The notes: generated by a model from the sequence alone, not told the origin. A stretch of 64,000 bases of DNA from Zygnema cylindricum (GCA_037447655.1 JBBHKE010003089.1:59412-123411); one strand, 5' to 3'. Positions 1 through 11,319 are shown, counted from the stretch's first letter. Numbers and translations are program-made.

Positions 1-799
1 TCCTAAAATATTGCCTAAGTCTAAATTTGAACCTGGGTCTGTGAACGTATATAGACGTAAGACCTTATCCACTAAGGCTTTGACGAAACGATACACGTGA
101 TGGGTTTTGAAAATATATAAACATTCACGCAACAGTTAATTAACAACAGACTAACCAAAAGGAGCAATTCATGCATGTACGCGAATCTGAACCGTGTAAA
201 ATATGTTTTGATCGGACGGCCGGCATTGTAGTCGCCACGCGAAGTGAGATTTTGGCGTCCTTTGGAGATAGCGTCACGCGATGCCACGTGGCGCCATATT
301 ATTTCATACCGGAGAAGATGGGAGGAGGAACTATGGCTCCCCGATTTGATAGGTGTCACCTTGTGGACCATGTCGTACAATGGCCGTACAATAAGTACAT
401 CTCCTATTGTACCTTCTTATACTATATAGTGTTTTTATTGGACTAGGGTTTAATAGTAGGTAGTCGTGAGTAGGCAGACCAAGACTTAGTGATATTTAGG
501 TACCTCTCTCTAAGAGAGCTTGTAACTATAGAGGTCATCTTTGACCAGCCATAACTTACTGCTCAAAGGAGCAAATTCAGTGATTCTTTTTGCGTTTGAC
601 TCAAGGGAATCCTGTCGTTCAGTGATTCTTTTTGCGTTTGACTCAAGGGAATCTTGTCCTTACAGGGGGTGAGGGTGGTCAGAATATTTGTGTGCCAGGG
701 CGGCACTTATTCAGTGGGAAAGTGGAAGGGGCAAATATTATCTTTGAGGCTTTATATAGGCTGCTCATTCTGTGGGTCAATGGAGACCACAAAATTTCA
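1..799 (-). mobile_element. Copia-1-type LTR, left-arm copy, cut by window edge
   Basis: Mirror of the LTR at 16514-17442. The 3' end is the CA at 798-799 within AAATTTCA. The 5' part (TG end) lies left of base 1. It reads leftward to rightward in LTR sense here on the + strand, the opposite of the right copy. A TATATA box lies near 753 (GGCTTTATATAGG) and an ATG at 780 is 20 nt before the LTR end. Short reading frames inside it have no recognisable product other than that possible Gag start. The strand is given relative to the arm mate; LTR transcription sense on this copy is the + strand. Confidence 0.8.
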
Positions 800-978
800 A
801 AGCCTCCCCAAATCTGTGATGCAGGTCGATTCTTCTTTCTTTATTATGAAGTTTGTGCTCGTTTTTTCAGTTTCTTTTTCTCTCTTTTTTCTTAGTACAG
901 CCTGTCATACTTTCGCAATAGCTGTGATTGTTTAGTTATTTCCGATGAAAGTTATTAATCCTTTTTTGTATGTCACAG

Positions 979-1071
979 GGCTGTGTTTGACATTTGATGA
1001 TGCTGCATGTTGCCAACATTTTAGATTGTTAAATCAAAACCATGAACGCATGCACTTACAGCTTCTTTTTG
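979..1071 (+). other. Candidate captured exon, left arm
   Basis: A 93-nt stretch is bounded by TATGTCACAG and GTAAGG, fitting a 3' and a 5' splice site. The frame starting at 981 is open throughout and codes for a short Cys/His/Leu-rich peptide (begins LCLTFDDAACCQHF). The right-arm mate at 16242-16334 keeps splice sites and frame with mostly silent changes. I do not recognise the gene. It could be a gene piece captured by the palindrome or chance. The rest of 800-1209 shows nothing else. Confidence 0.3.
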
Positions 1072-1209
1072 GTAAGGTTTGGAAAATCGGCATTTTTTGA
1101 ATGAGTCGCTAATTCTCATACATATGATGTTGAAAATATGCATTGCTCATGCAACATGTCTTTGGTTTTTTTTTGTTTTTTTTTTGCTATTTATGGTTCT
1201 TTATGGTTA

Positions 1210-1960
1210 ATATATTGATGTATTTTTGGTTGATGTATTTTCGGTTAATGTAGTGAAATGTGCCTTCTGGTGTGAATGAAGAGGCTTGGCTTGGCTATGT
1301 CACGAAGAAATTTTGTCGACAATTTAATCCTAAGGGACGTTTTTTTGGCAATTTTGTTCTGGGTTTTTGTGGGGTTTTTTTCAAAGGTTTTTTCAATTTA
1401 AATCTTTTTGAAGATGTTTACAAATGAAGTTTTTCAATCTTGTTTTCCACTTTGTTTTTGGTTTAACATTTTGTTTTTTGTTTTGTTTTCTTGGGTTTTT
1501 ATGAAGCTTTTCGTGGGGTCTTTCTAGGGTCACTCTTAGTGGTCGCACTTTCCAAAGGCACCTTTTTACCTCTTACTTTTTGCTTATCTATGTTTTTGTC
1601 ACTAAGAGTGACCCTAGAATGATCTTAAGGAAAAAGCATCATAAAAAACCAAAATATCCCATAAAAAAATATTAAAAAAAAAAAAAATGAAAACAAAATA
1701 ATAAAACAGCATTCCTAAATATCTTTAAACATAATTAAATTTGAAATACCTTGGAAATAACTCGAAATACCCAAAAAAAAAAACTGGCAAAAAAATGTCT
1801 TTTCCCATTGGATTGTCGGTAAACTCTCTTCAAGACATGATTGAACCAGGTGATTTGTAATGTGTTCTTGATGATTTCGTGATCAAGTCTCTGATTTCGT
1901 AACCATGCCTCTCCATTCACACTGGAAGTTTTATTTCGCTGTATAAACCAAAAAACATCA
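1210..1960. repeat. Foldback element with central hairpin, left arm
   Basis: 1230-1520 and the reverse complement of 1630-1930 are homologous: both contain a GTGTGAATG(A/G)AGAGGC block followed by a T-rich tract with TTTTTGGCA, TTCAAATT/TTTAAATC and a GATGTTTA-like piece. The centre is the 88-bp hairpin at 1527-1614. The right-arm mate is about 15540-16100. It codes for nothing recognisable and looks like a non-autonomous foldback DNA element. Confidence 0.6.
1527..1614. mobile_element. Small TA-flanked MITE-like hairpin, left arm
   Basis: Terminal inverted repeats GGGTCACTCTTAGTG and CACTAAGAGTGACCC are perfect and are flanked by TA on both sides (1525-1526, 1615-1616), as expected for a Tc1/mariner-type target duplication. 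At 88 bp it is too short to code. The same hairpin is at 15697-15787 in the other arm. Confidence 0.6.
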
Positions 1961-2939
1961 AATTATTAACCCTAAAGAACCCTAAAAGAATAAAGAAAAC
2001 CCAAAAATATCCTTGGGATTGACTGTCGAGAAAATTTTCTAACTAAGCCTCTCCCTTCTCACCAAGAGAGAGACTTACTTTTTTGCCTTCCCCCAAAAAA
2101 TCTCAAATTATCAATCTTAAAAAACCATAGAAAAAACTCTAGAATGTTTTAGCTAGACTTATTGTATTTGTGCTAATACACACCTTGACCACGATTCACT
2201 TAACACTATCCCCCTCTCCCTCTCTTTCTCCCTAAACTAGTTTCATTGCTCTTCTCATCTCCCATGTCTCTACTTTCTATCTTTCTCATTTTTTTTCTTT
2301 TTCTCCCTTTTTCTTACCAAATGTGTTGTTGTTGTATTTCTTTTTTGTTCGAGGAGTGCGAATTGAAAGAATTGGCGAAGGAAGTTTATGGAAAAAAAAA
2401 GATTCCCACCTTGATGGTATTTTTGAAGAAAACGTTGTTTGCGATCGTTTATTTCTGGTTTTTTCACAGTTTTTAATTGTTTTGCCTTCTTTTTTGGAGG
2501 TTGCCTTTTTATTTAGCCAGTTTTTACCCATTCAGTTAAGCACGCAAAATCCGAAAGGAGTTTGTTTTCGGGTTATTACTAGGTATGGAGAGTTTTGGGT
2601 TGAATGTTTTTGCTCTTTCGCAGTACAGTAGCTTTTGATTAGGATTATGATGTTGCAATGGACAAAAAAAGAAGTGATTCTATTTGTAGGACTATGGAAA
2701 AAAAGGTTTAAAAAATATCTAGTAGTTAAGTGTGTATATTGTTTTAAAAGTTTTAGGTTTTGTTTTTTTAGTCCATTCTTTTAGTTTTTTATAGCATTCT
2801 ACTTTTTTTTGTATATTTGCTTTTCAATGAAAATGAAAAAGTATGGTATTGTTCATGGTGTAAGTTTTTTGAGTTTTAGTATCGATTTGCTTTTGGTTGA
2901 ATGTTGAAACTTGTCGGTGACATGGTTTTTTTGCTGTTT
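1961..2939. other. Low-complexity stretch without a gene, left arm
   Basis: Pyrimidine-rich and AT-rich sequence with many T runs. Short open frames at 2246-2640 are not kept between the arms (mate 15040-15393 differs in frame and sequence). Two diverged CCCTAAAG units near 1968 resemble plant telomere repeats only superficially. No gene or RNA is seen. Confidence 0.5.
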
Positions 2940-4531
2940 ATACTGTTTTTCTCCAAAAAATTGTTTCCTAACTATTTTTCCAAACTGTTTTTCCCAACCA
3001 TTTTCCAAGACCCTTTTTTCACAGCAGTCCGTTTATTCTTGTCCGTCATACCTTTTTTTCAGTTATTTTTTTTAGTCCGCTTACACTGTTTTATCATACC
3101 TTTTTTTTTTTTACCGTTTTTTCTGACCAATTTTCCATCCGCTTTTTCAATCACTTTTCAGTCCGTTTTTTCAGAGCGATTTTGCGAATCGTTGTTCTAA
3201 AACATTTTTCCGACCTTTTCCTCTACAACATTTTAGACCATACTTTCGACCGTTTGTACGACTGTTCTTTCATTCCGTTTTATCTTCCTTACTTCCAATT
3301 TGTTTCTTATGTCCGTTTTTTCAGTCCAATTTTAAAGTCCGTTCTTTAAACCGTTTTTTTAGACCATTTCTTTAGACCATTTTTTACACTGTTTCCGAAC
3401 TGTTTTTGATTGTTTTTTCGATTGTCTTAAAACCGTTTTTTCAGACTAAACCTCTAGACAGTTTTTCAAATCGTTTTTTTTAGTCCGTTTTTTTTCATAC
3501 TGTTTTTTTTCAATCCGTTTTTCAGTCATTATTTCAGTCCGTTTTCTTACTATTTTTTTGATTGCTTTTGAACCGTTTTGTATACTTTTTTTCATGCCGT
3601 TTTTCAGACCGTTTTTAGGACGTTTTTACCGTTTCTAAATTGTTTTTGTTTATTTTTCGACCGTTGTTTTGATCGTCTTAAACAACCGATTTTCAGCATT
3701 TATTTAAACCATTTTTTCAGTCCATTTTGTCATACCGTTTTTTTTTCGATCGTTTTTTTAGTAATTCTTTCACTCCGTTCTTTTAGACCGTTTTTTTTCA
3801 CTGTTTCTTAGAACATATACTAATGTTTTCCGTCCGTTTTCGGATCGTCTTTTCAAACAGTTTTTTCACATCGTGTTCTCATACTGTTTTTTATACCTTT
3901 TTCTGACCGTTTTTAAATTGTTTCTCAGACCGTTTTTCTGGGTGCTTATCTTAAACCGTTTTTCACCGTTTTTTTAATCGATTTCTTACCGTTTTTTGAT
4001 CGTTTTTTTTTCGTCTTTTAAATCATTTTTTCAAAGTGTTTTTCCAAACCATTTTCCAGTCCGTTTTCTCATACCGTATTTTTCGACCGTTTTCAGTCAT
4101 TTTTTCAGTCCGTTTTTTCAGACCGTTTTTTATTACCGTTTTTCAGACCGTTTTTTCGATCATTTTCTAAAACCGTTTCTTCAAACCATTTTTTCATACC
4201 GTTTTTCATACCTTTTCAGTCGACCATTTTTTCTAGCATTTTTTCAGTACGTTTTTTCAGACGGTTGTTTTTAGACCGTTTTTTCAGACCATTGTTAAGC
4301 CGTTTTCTAGATCGTTTTTTCACCGTTTTTTTACCGTTTCCCATCCTTTTTCAATCCGTTTTTCTAGGCCGTGTTTTCAAGTTGTTTTCCAGACCGTTTT
4401 TTCAGTCCGCATTTCCTTTACTTTATTTCAATATGTTTTCTCAATCCGTTTTTCAGACTGCTTTTTCAGACCGTTTTTCTATACCGTTTTTTTTAACCCC
4501 TTATTCAATCTTTTTTTCGGCTCATTTTTTC
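2940..4531 (+). repeat. Degenerate T-tract satellite (ACCGTTTTTTCAG type), left arm
   Basis: Tandem degenerate units of about 13-18 bp built on (A/T)CCGTTTTTTCAG, with drifting spacing. Reading frames in it give only Phe/Ser/Val-rich low-complexity peptides and are not genes. The mate on the opposite strand is 13130-14735. Confidence 0.85.
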
Positions 4532-5004
4532 TAGTGTTGTGTATCTGCAAGAAACTTATCGCGATAACACCGATACCGATAGTTATCGGTTATCGAACGG
4601 CAGAGGTCGCAAACGGTCAACCGAAACCGTGACCGACCGTTAACCGACCGCCCGCGCCGGATCCGGAACGGATTCGGTTGCCAAATTTTGGGGGTCGGGC
4701 GGTTACAGTCAGTTGACTCACCAGGAAAAAAAAAACGGTCAGTTACGGTCGGTTAAACAAAAAACCAAAAAAAATGAAAATTTTGTACTTTTTTTTCCAA
4801 CATTATTGTTCTTTGTACTTTTGGTATCGTGGAAGTACGTGGCATCATGATTAGCGTCGCAAATCTGACACGGTACTGTAATAAGCTATTTATTTCGCAA
4901 ATCAAAGGGAACGCGACAAAGCGTCGCAAATCTGACACGGTAGTACACTATTCATTTCGAAAATCTTAGAGAACGCGACAAAGCGTATCAAATATGACAC
5001 GGTA

Positions 5005-5462
5005 CACCGCCAATCGCTATTAGAGTCAAGGATTAAATAGCCGTCAAAAAAAAAATATCATTATTGATTCTAATTTAGTACCTGTGACGTGGCAGATTAT
5101 GGCACACCTACTTAAATAGCGATATTAATTGTATTTCAGGTTATTTTTTTTGAAAAAAGGGCACCGAATTGGCGTTATATACTCTAATAATGATTGGCGG
5201 TGTAATACAATATTCATTTCGCAGATATTAGGCAACGTGACAAAGCGTCGCAAATCTGACACAGTACACCGCCAATCGCTATTAGAGTGTATAACGCCAA
5301 TTCAGTGCCCTTTAAAAAAAAAAAAAACCTGAAATACAATTAATAACTCTATTTAAGTACGTGGGCCACAATCTGCCACGTCTCAGGTGCTAAATTAGAA
5401 TCAATAACGCTAATTGTTTTTTGACGCTATTTAATCCTTGACTCTAATAGCGATTGGCGGTG
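5005..5462. mobile_element. TA-flanked foldback MITE, left arm
   Basis: Starts CACCGCCAATCGCTATTAG and ends with its inverse; each end is flanked by TA. The two halves are inverted copies of each other over about 200 bp around a centre near 5240, including the blocks GACGTGGCAGATT and GAATTGGCGTTATA. The short frame 5129-5332 is a by-product of this symmetry. TA duplication suggests a Tc1/mariner-type source. Confidence 0.7.
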
Positions 5463-5901
5463 TAGTACACTATTCATTTCGCAAATCTTAGGGAACGCGA
5501 CAAAGCGTCGCAAATCTGACACGGTAGTAACACTATTCATTTCGCAAATCTTAGGGAACGCGACAAATCGTAATTATTGGCTTATTTCGTCGTACATTGA
5601 TTAATTTTGTACTTTTTCGGTTACGCGCGGGCACGGTTAGTCGCGAAAAATCAAGATTCGGTTAATTTTTGTTTTTCGTAAACAACGGTCGGTTAACGGT
5701 TAACAATTTTGGAGCGTGACAAAACTCGGTCGGGCGTCGGTTACTCAGATTTTGAAAAAAAAAAAAACGGTCGGTTTCGGGTATGAATTTTTTTGACTTT
5801 TGCGACCTCTGTCGAACGGTGAGGGGCCCCGATATATCGCTCCGAGACCAACAAATTCCTTATCGGCGATAAGATACTCCGTATGTAATACTACTTTTTA
5901 G

Positions 5902-6165
5902 TAGTGTTGGGTATCGAGGACCACTTGCCGATATTCGATATGTACCGAATTTTAGGTACCCGATAATCGATATATCGCTTCGATATATCGATTATTGAAA
6001 TATCGCGATATATCGCCGATATATCGTATCGACGATATATCGAAAATGAATTTTTTTTTTTTTTTTTTCAAACCCCCCCCCCCTGAGCGCTCAGTGGGGG
6101 GGGGGGGGGGGGGGCCGTACGATTTTCCGTACGTTTTTTTCGTTTAGAACTTTTGGAATTTTGAT
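5902..6165. mobile_element. Truncated TAGTGTTGGG hAT MITE, left arm
   Basis: Left-arm mate of 11320-11742. The TAGTGTTGGGTATCG end at 5902 is preceded by CTTTTTAG, the same target octamer seen in the right arm. It contains many CGATATATCG palindromes and the C-run/TGAGCGCTCA/G-run hairpin at about 6070-6114. The other terminus is missing: after ~6165 the sequence becomes a different dispersed repeat. Confidence 0.75.
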
Positions 6166-6352
6166 TAAGTTGTCATCGTATTTTTCGTTATCAATTAAAT
6201 GTTTTCCTATTTTTTAATTTTTATTTTTTGTATGCAGTCAAAGTCGGTCAACGCATTTTAAAAAATTTGAACTTTGTTTCATGCGCATATTCGTTTTTTT
6301 TTTGGCGTTTCATGCGTGCGTTTTATGCGCATGAGACATCTATGAACTTCAC
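6166..6352 (+). repeat. Dispersed repeat copy (shared with 56.57 kb)
   Basis: Shares with 56566-56734 the blocks GATTAAGTTGT, GGTCAACGCATTT, TTTCATGCGCATATTCG, TTTCATGCGTGCGTTTTATG and ATGAGACATCTATGAA in the same order. No coding potential. It replaces the missing end of the hAT MITE in the left arm, so it was probably acquired after the arms duplicated, or lost from the right arm. Confidence 0.75.
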
Positions 6353-6835
6353 CCTAAGCCAATTATTACGATCTGTCGCGTTATATTGATATAATAATTT
6401 GACATTTTTTTGGAAACACCGCATAAAGTGCATAATTAACACTTTAGATTACGATTTGCTTCCCTTATCTTTTTGTAAGATTCGCGAAATGAATAGTGTT
6501 AGTACCGTCTCAGATTTGCGACGCTAATCATGATGCCACGTACTTCCACGATACCAAAAGTATAAAGAACAATAATGTTGGAAAAAAAAGGTACAAAAAA
6601 TTCTTTTTTTTTGGTTTTTTGTTTGACAGACCGTAACCAAACGTTTTGTTTTTTCTGGTGAGTCAACCGACCGTAACCGCCCGATCCCCAAAATTTGGCA
6701 GCCGAATCCGTTCCAGATCCGGTGCGGGCGGTCGGTTAACGGTTGGTCACGGTTTCGGTTGACCGTTTACGACCTCTGAGCCAAAGAAATTGGACATATC
6801 GGTTAGCCACAAAACCCTACCGATACACAACACTA

Positions 6836-7785
6836 AAAAAACGCTTTGAAAAAACAGTCAACAAAAACGGTCTGAAAAATTGGACTGAAACAACGGACTA
6901 AGAAAAACTGTCTGAAAAAAACGCTCGGAAAAAAGGTTAAAGAAACGGTGAAAGAGTCCGTAAATACGATTGAAAAAAAACGGTCTGAAAACACGGACTG
7001 AAAAAAGGTCGTTAAAAACTGTCTGAAAAAAGACCACAAAACCGGTCCAAAAAACGATCAGAAAACAAAAACGGCCTAAAAAAAATCGTTTGAAAACATG
7101 GTTTGAAAACTGGACTGAAAAAAACAGTCAGAAAAAACGATCTGAAAAAACAAACTGAAAAACCAGCTTGAAAGAGTCGGAAAAAACGATTGAAAAAAAA
7201 TGGTATGAGGAAACGGTTTGAAAAAACGGTGGGAAAAGACGCTCTAGAAAAAGGACTTGAAAAATAAATGAAAAAACGAACCGAAAAAACGATTGCAATA
7301 AGGGTTAAAAAAAACAGTATGAAAAAAGGTAAGAAAAAACGTTTTTTCGTTCGTTTTTTTGACCATTTTTTCGACCGTATATTTAAACAGCTTTTCCAAG
7401 ACCGCCTTTTCAGCTCGATTTTTTTTGCATTGCTTTTTCACCGTTTTTTAAGACACTTATTTAAGACAAATTCTTCAACCGTGTTTTCGAGACCGTTTCT
7501 TCAGACAGTTTCTTGACTTTTTTCCGGACTTTATTCGTTGGACCGTTTTCTCAGACCGCCTTTTCACAGGGTTTTTTCAGACCAATTTTTACAGATCCAT
7601 TTTTCAGATAGTTTTTTTTAGCCGTTTTGCAGACCGTTTTTTCGCACCGTTTTTTACACTGTTTTTAAAGACCGTTTTCTAAGACCTTTTTTGAAACCGT
7701 TTATTCAGATTATTTTTTCAGACCGTTTTTTTTAGCTTTTTAGTCTGTTTTTTCATAGGTTCTTTTAGTTTCCAACAAGTTGATC
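6836..7785. repeat. T/A-tract satellite with a strand flip at ~7340, left arm
   Basis: From 6836 to ~7335 units read CTGAAAAAACGG; at ~7340 the array turns over (AAAACGTTTTTTCGTTCG) and continues as ACCGTTTTTTCAG to ~7750. The mate is 10300-10976, with its flip at ~10665. The open frames on both strands here are satellite peptides, not genes. Confidence 0.8.
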
Positions 7786-8494
7786 AAATGTTGCATGATG
7801 ATGGTGCATAACGATGGTCAATGATGCATATGACGGTGTATACTGATAGTGATGGTGCATGATGATGATGCATAATGTCGGTTCATTATGACGGTGCAAT
7901 AATGATGGTACAATAACGATGGAAAAATGGCAGTAAAGTGAAAGAAAAGATGGAAGAAAATGGTAAGCTTTAGGTTTTTAGGTACCAAATTATGTACAAG
8001 GAACGGAGAGCTTTTGTGATTCGCATGTATAACATTTCTGTCCAGCACTTTTTAGATGGGCTGTCTTGTTAGGAATCCGTTTATGTTGTTATCTGTTTGC
8101 TGTTTTGCACTGTGGTTTATACTTTTTTTTTTGTTTAAAAAAAAAGGTCAACTTATGTTAGTGTAGACCAAGCCTCGAAAATTCTCATACTATGGTTTAG
8201 AAGTGAGTGTGAAGGAGAGAGATGTATTTCTTCTACTTAGCAGAAAACTGGAGGTATGCGCATTTGTCAACCAATGCTTTCCTCTTTCCTCTTGCCACCT
8301 GTTCTCCAATCACCTTGTTTTCACTGCTGTCTATCTCCTCCACTCTACTACTCTTTCACTCCTTCCTCTTTCCTTGACCCTTATGCTACTGTGTTTCTCG
8401 TCTGTCTCACAATAGAGCAAATTTTAACTGAAAACATCCATATGCCTTCATATATTTCAGCAATACATTTTCTGCAATTTTACTTTTTTTGCAG
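7786..8494. other. Inner arm end and loop start, no gene found
   Basis: 7786-7922 is a GATGATGGTGCAT minisatellite edge that pairs with 10147-10290. From ~7923 the sequence is unique. 7923-8494 holds AT-rich DNA that would be the intron upstream of the helicase exon, ending in a T-rich tract and GCAG. I could not find the preceding helicase exon here. Confidence 0.5.
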
Positions 8495-9058
8495 GTTTAT
8501 TTTTCGCAAGGTTATTTAGATGCATTCTACAGTTAGTATATTAACGCGAGTCTCGGACGTATTATGAGAGCTCTTTTTGAGATCTGTCTCCGAAGAGGAT
8601 GGTCGACTATGGTTGCCCTTCTTCTTCAGTATTGTAAGGCGGTGGACAGGAGAGTGTGGCCTCACCAACATCCTCTCCCTCAGTTTGGTTCTGTCCTCTC
8701 TCACGAGGTAAAAACATCTCTTAAAGAACTGCAAACGAACTGTACGAAACTGAAAACAAGTGAAATCTTCGAGAGTAAGTGCTTGTTATTTTTTGCGGTT
8801 TTTTCTTTTTCTTGACTCTGGAGAGGGAGGCAAAGAGGGGAGGGGGGGAAGAGGGGGAGAGAGGGAGAGGGAGAGAGAGGGAGAGGTTGAGAGGCTGTGA
8901 CAGGGACTCTGGTGAGTAATATCCCGCCTGACAGTTCTTATGGTCTTTGAAAACAGATTCTTTACAAGCTGGAACAAAGAAGGGTGAAAATGGACAAGCT
9001 CTATGACGTGGATGAGAAAGAAAGTGGGGCTTTGATTCGGCATCCACATGGAGGGAAG
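8495..9058 (+). pseudogene. Fragment of DExH14/ASCC3-type helicase (Sec63 domain), two exons, broken
   Basis: Exon A, 8495-8707, follows TTTTTTTGCAG and ends GAG|GTAAAA. It encodes a Sec63-domain segment with the signature RIMRALFEICLRRGW, then CKAVDRRVWPHQHPL. Exon B, 8957-9058 (34 codons), lies between AAACAG and GTAAAC and encodes KLYDVDEKESGALIR plus HPHGGK. The join is in phase and matches, as I know the family, the first Sec63 domain of plant DExH14 / animal ASCC3 (Ski2-like RNA helicases). An in-frame TAG at 8534-8536 and a few missing codons next to it break exon A; a shorter exon beginning after that TAG is possible. The upstream helicase exons and the expected downstream exon are absent, so this looks like a captured gene piece in the loop of the palindrome. 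Codon choice looks normal and changes elsewhere are conservative. Confidence 0.85.
8815..8896 (+). repeat. GA-rich microsatellite (GGGAGA)n
   Basis: Purine-only run of GGGAGA/GAGAGG units inside the intron between the two helicase exons. Opposite-strand frames through it are low-complexity Ser/Pro/Leu peptides and not genes. Confidence 0.9.
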
Positions 9059-9244
9059 GTAAACTATGATTCCGTTAAACGGAGTAACTGGAGCCGGTTG
9101 ATCTATGTTCACGTCTGTTTTTGTTCTAGGTCTGTTTTTGGACATGTTTTCGCCTTTTCGGTTGACAGAAAGACGAAACTTCACGACATCTTCGTTGGTG
9201 GATGGTTGTGAGCAAGGCTGTTTTGTTTTCGATTTTGTTTTTGT

Positions 9245-10290
9245 TGTTCTGCATCGATATCATGCATTAAGATCATGCGTCACCATCATTCATCATCATC
9301 ATTCATCATCATCATGCATCATCGTCATGTACAGTGATCATGTGTCTTCATGCATCCTCATGCATCAATTTGCATCAACTTGCATCGTCGTGCACCATCA
9401 CCATGCATCGTCATCATGCTCCATCATGTATCTCAATCATGCATTATCACCGTGCACCATTGTCGTGCAGTATCATCATGCTCTTTCATTATGCACCATC
9501 GTCATGCATCATCACCATGCACCATCATGCATCACAATCATGCACCATTATCGCGTACCGTCATGATTGCACCATCATAATGGACCGCCATCACTCACCA
9601 TGATCGTGCACCGTCATCATCGCAATGCACTATCACCATACCCTACCATCATGCACCAACATTATGTGCCATCATGCCTCATAATCATGTACCATTATCA
9701 TGCACAGTTATCATGCACCATCACCATGTACCGTCAACATACACCGTCATCATTGCACCATCATCGTGCACCATCATCATGCACCACTATCATGAATATC
9801 ATGCATCATAACTATGCACTGTCATCATGTACTTAATCATGCTCTTTCATTATGTATGCACCATGAACCTGTATCATTATCATGCGTTATCATCATTCTT
9901 CAGTCATCATGAATGTTAATGTATCCTCATGTATCTTCATGCATCATTTGTATGCATCAATGCATGATCCTCATGCGTCATCCTCACGCATATTTTTTGC
10001 ATCAATCAGCATCTTCATGCACAATCACCTTGCTCGGTCCTCGTGTACATCATCGCGCACCGCCAACATGCGCCATGATGCATCATCATATCCATGCACC
10101 ATCATCATGCTCGTTCATTATGCATCAGTCATAAACTATCATCATGCACCATCATTGTGTACCATCATTATTGCACCGTCATAATGAACCGACATTACTC
10201 ATCATCATCATGCACCATCACTATCATTATACACCGTCATATACATCATTGACCATCGTTATGCACCATCATCATGCAACATTTGATCAA
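9245..10290 (+). repeat. CATCATGCAC minisatellite
   Basis: About 1 kb of degenerate units of roughly 12-15 bp built on CATCATGCACCAT. Variants such as CATCATGCTC and CATCAATTTGCATC recur. All three frames are open in places and give His/Ser/Cys-rich peptides; these are repeat artefacts. The last ~140 bp pairs with 7786-7922 and marks the loop/right-arm boundary. Confidence 0.9.
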
Positions 10291-10299
10291 CTGGTTGGA

Positions 10300-10976
10300 A
10301 ACTAAAAGAACTTATGAAAAAACAGACTAAAAAGCTAAAAAAAGCGGTCTGAAAAAATAATTTGAATAATCGGTTTCAAAAAAGGTCTTAAAAAACGGTC
10401 TTAAAAAACAGTCTAAAAAAACGGTTTGAAAAAACGGTGTGAAAAAACGGTCTGCAAAACGGCTAAAAAAATACGATCTGAAAGATGGATCTGTAAAAAT
10501 TGGTATGGTCTGAAGAAACGGTCTGGAAAAAACGGTTTGAAGAAATTGTCTTAAATAAGTGTCTTAAAAAACGGTAAAAAAGCAATGCAAAAAAATCGAG
10601 CTGAAATAGCGGTCTTGGAAAAACTGTTTGAATATACGGTCGATAAAATGGTCAAAAAAATGAACGAAAAAATGTTTTTTCTTACCTTTATATACCGTTT
10701 TTTTAACCCTTCTTGCAATCATTTTTTCGGTTCGTTAATTCATTTTATTTTTTCAGTCCGTTTTGCTGAGCGTCTTTTCCGAGTTTTTTTTCAAACCGTT
10801 TTCTCATACCGTTTTTTTTCAATCGTTTTTTCGGACTCTTTCACCGTTTCTTTAACCTTTCTTTCGAGCGTTTTTTCAGACAGTTTTCTTAGTCCGTTGT
10901 TTCAGTCCAATTTTTCAGTCCGTTTTTGTTGACTTTTTCAGAGCGTTTTTGTTGACTGTTTTTTCAGAGCGTTTTT
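10300..10976. repeat. T/A-tract satellite with strand flip, right arm
   Basis: Mate of 6836-7785: CTGAAAAAACGG units to ~10665, then ACCGTTTTTTCAG units to 10976 where the TAGTGTTGTG element begins. Confidence 0.8.
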
Positions 10977-11319
10977 TAGTGTTGTGTATCGGAGGGTTTT
11001 GCCGCTAACCGATATGTCCCTTTTCTTGGCTCACCTATAATCGATATATTGGCACGATATATCGGTACCGGTGTTATCGCGATAAAAAAACGATAATTTC
11101 AAACTAAACCGAAAAAATAAGTTTTTCATCGCGATAACACCAGTACTGAAAACTCTTGGCGATACAGTTTTTTCGTACTCTCGGCGATACGGTTTTTTCG
11201 TACAGCTGTACGGATAGCAGTCAGTATGAAACTCCCGTTAAACAGAGTACGGAACAGATTGTCATACGTGGCATGCCATGCTATATACAGTCAGTAATGT
11301 AATATAACATACTAAAAAG

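Larger units (their letters stand above)
4532..6835. mobile_element. hAT-like non-autonomous element, left arm
   Basis: Begins TAGTGTTGTGTATC and ends with the exact inverse GATACACAACACTA. The first and last ~340 bp are inverted copies: 4600-4870 mirrors 6510-6780, both with clusters of ACCGACCG / CGGTCGGT and a CGGATCCGG-type core. No transposase frame is present. Flanks (ATTTTTTC and AAAAAACG) are not a direct duplication, so target duplication is not shown. Nested inside are the TA-flanked foldback (5005-5462), 62-bp-type repeats with ATTCATTTCGCAAATC, and a second TAGTGTTGGG element (5902 on). hAT assignment rests on the TAGTGTTG end and the 8-bp duplication of the related 11320-11742 element. 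Confidence 0.6.
1..7922 (+). repeat. Left arm of giant inverted repeat
   Basis: Base 1 pairs with base 17310: the first few hundred bases are the reverse complement of 16880-17310 with only scattered single-base differences. Pairing continues inward through 2.9-4.5 kb (mate 13.1-14.7 kb), 5.1-5.3 kb (mate 12.3-12.5 kb), 6.84-7.3 kb (mate 10.4-10.98 kb) and 7.78-7.92 kb (mate 10.15-10.29 kb). Long indels separate the arms: about 230 bp around 1960-2190 is absent on the right, and 6160-6830 differs from 11000-11460. Because the repeat is already paired at base 1, its true outer end lies outside the window. The non-identity argues against a simple assembly mirror artefact. Confidence 0.93.

Noticed and set aside
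1965-2000. Interstitial telomere repeat
   Set aside because: Only two diverged CCCTAAAG units; not a tandem TTTAGGG tract.
2901-4534. Phe-rich open frames in the T-tract satellite (and mates at 13.0-14.7 kb, 6.8-7.5 kb, 10.6-10.9 kb)
   Set aside because: Low-complexity by-products of the ACCGTTTTTTCAG repeat, not conserved between arms.
9105-10184. Histidine/serine-rich open frames
   Set aside because: They are translations of the CATCATGCAC minisatellite, open in several frames at once.
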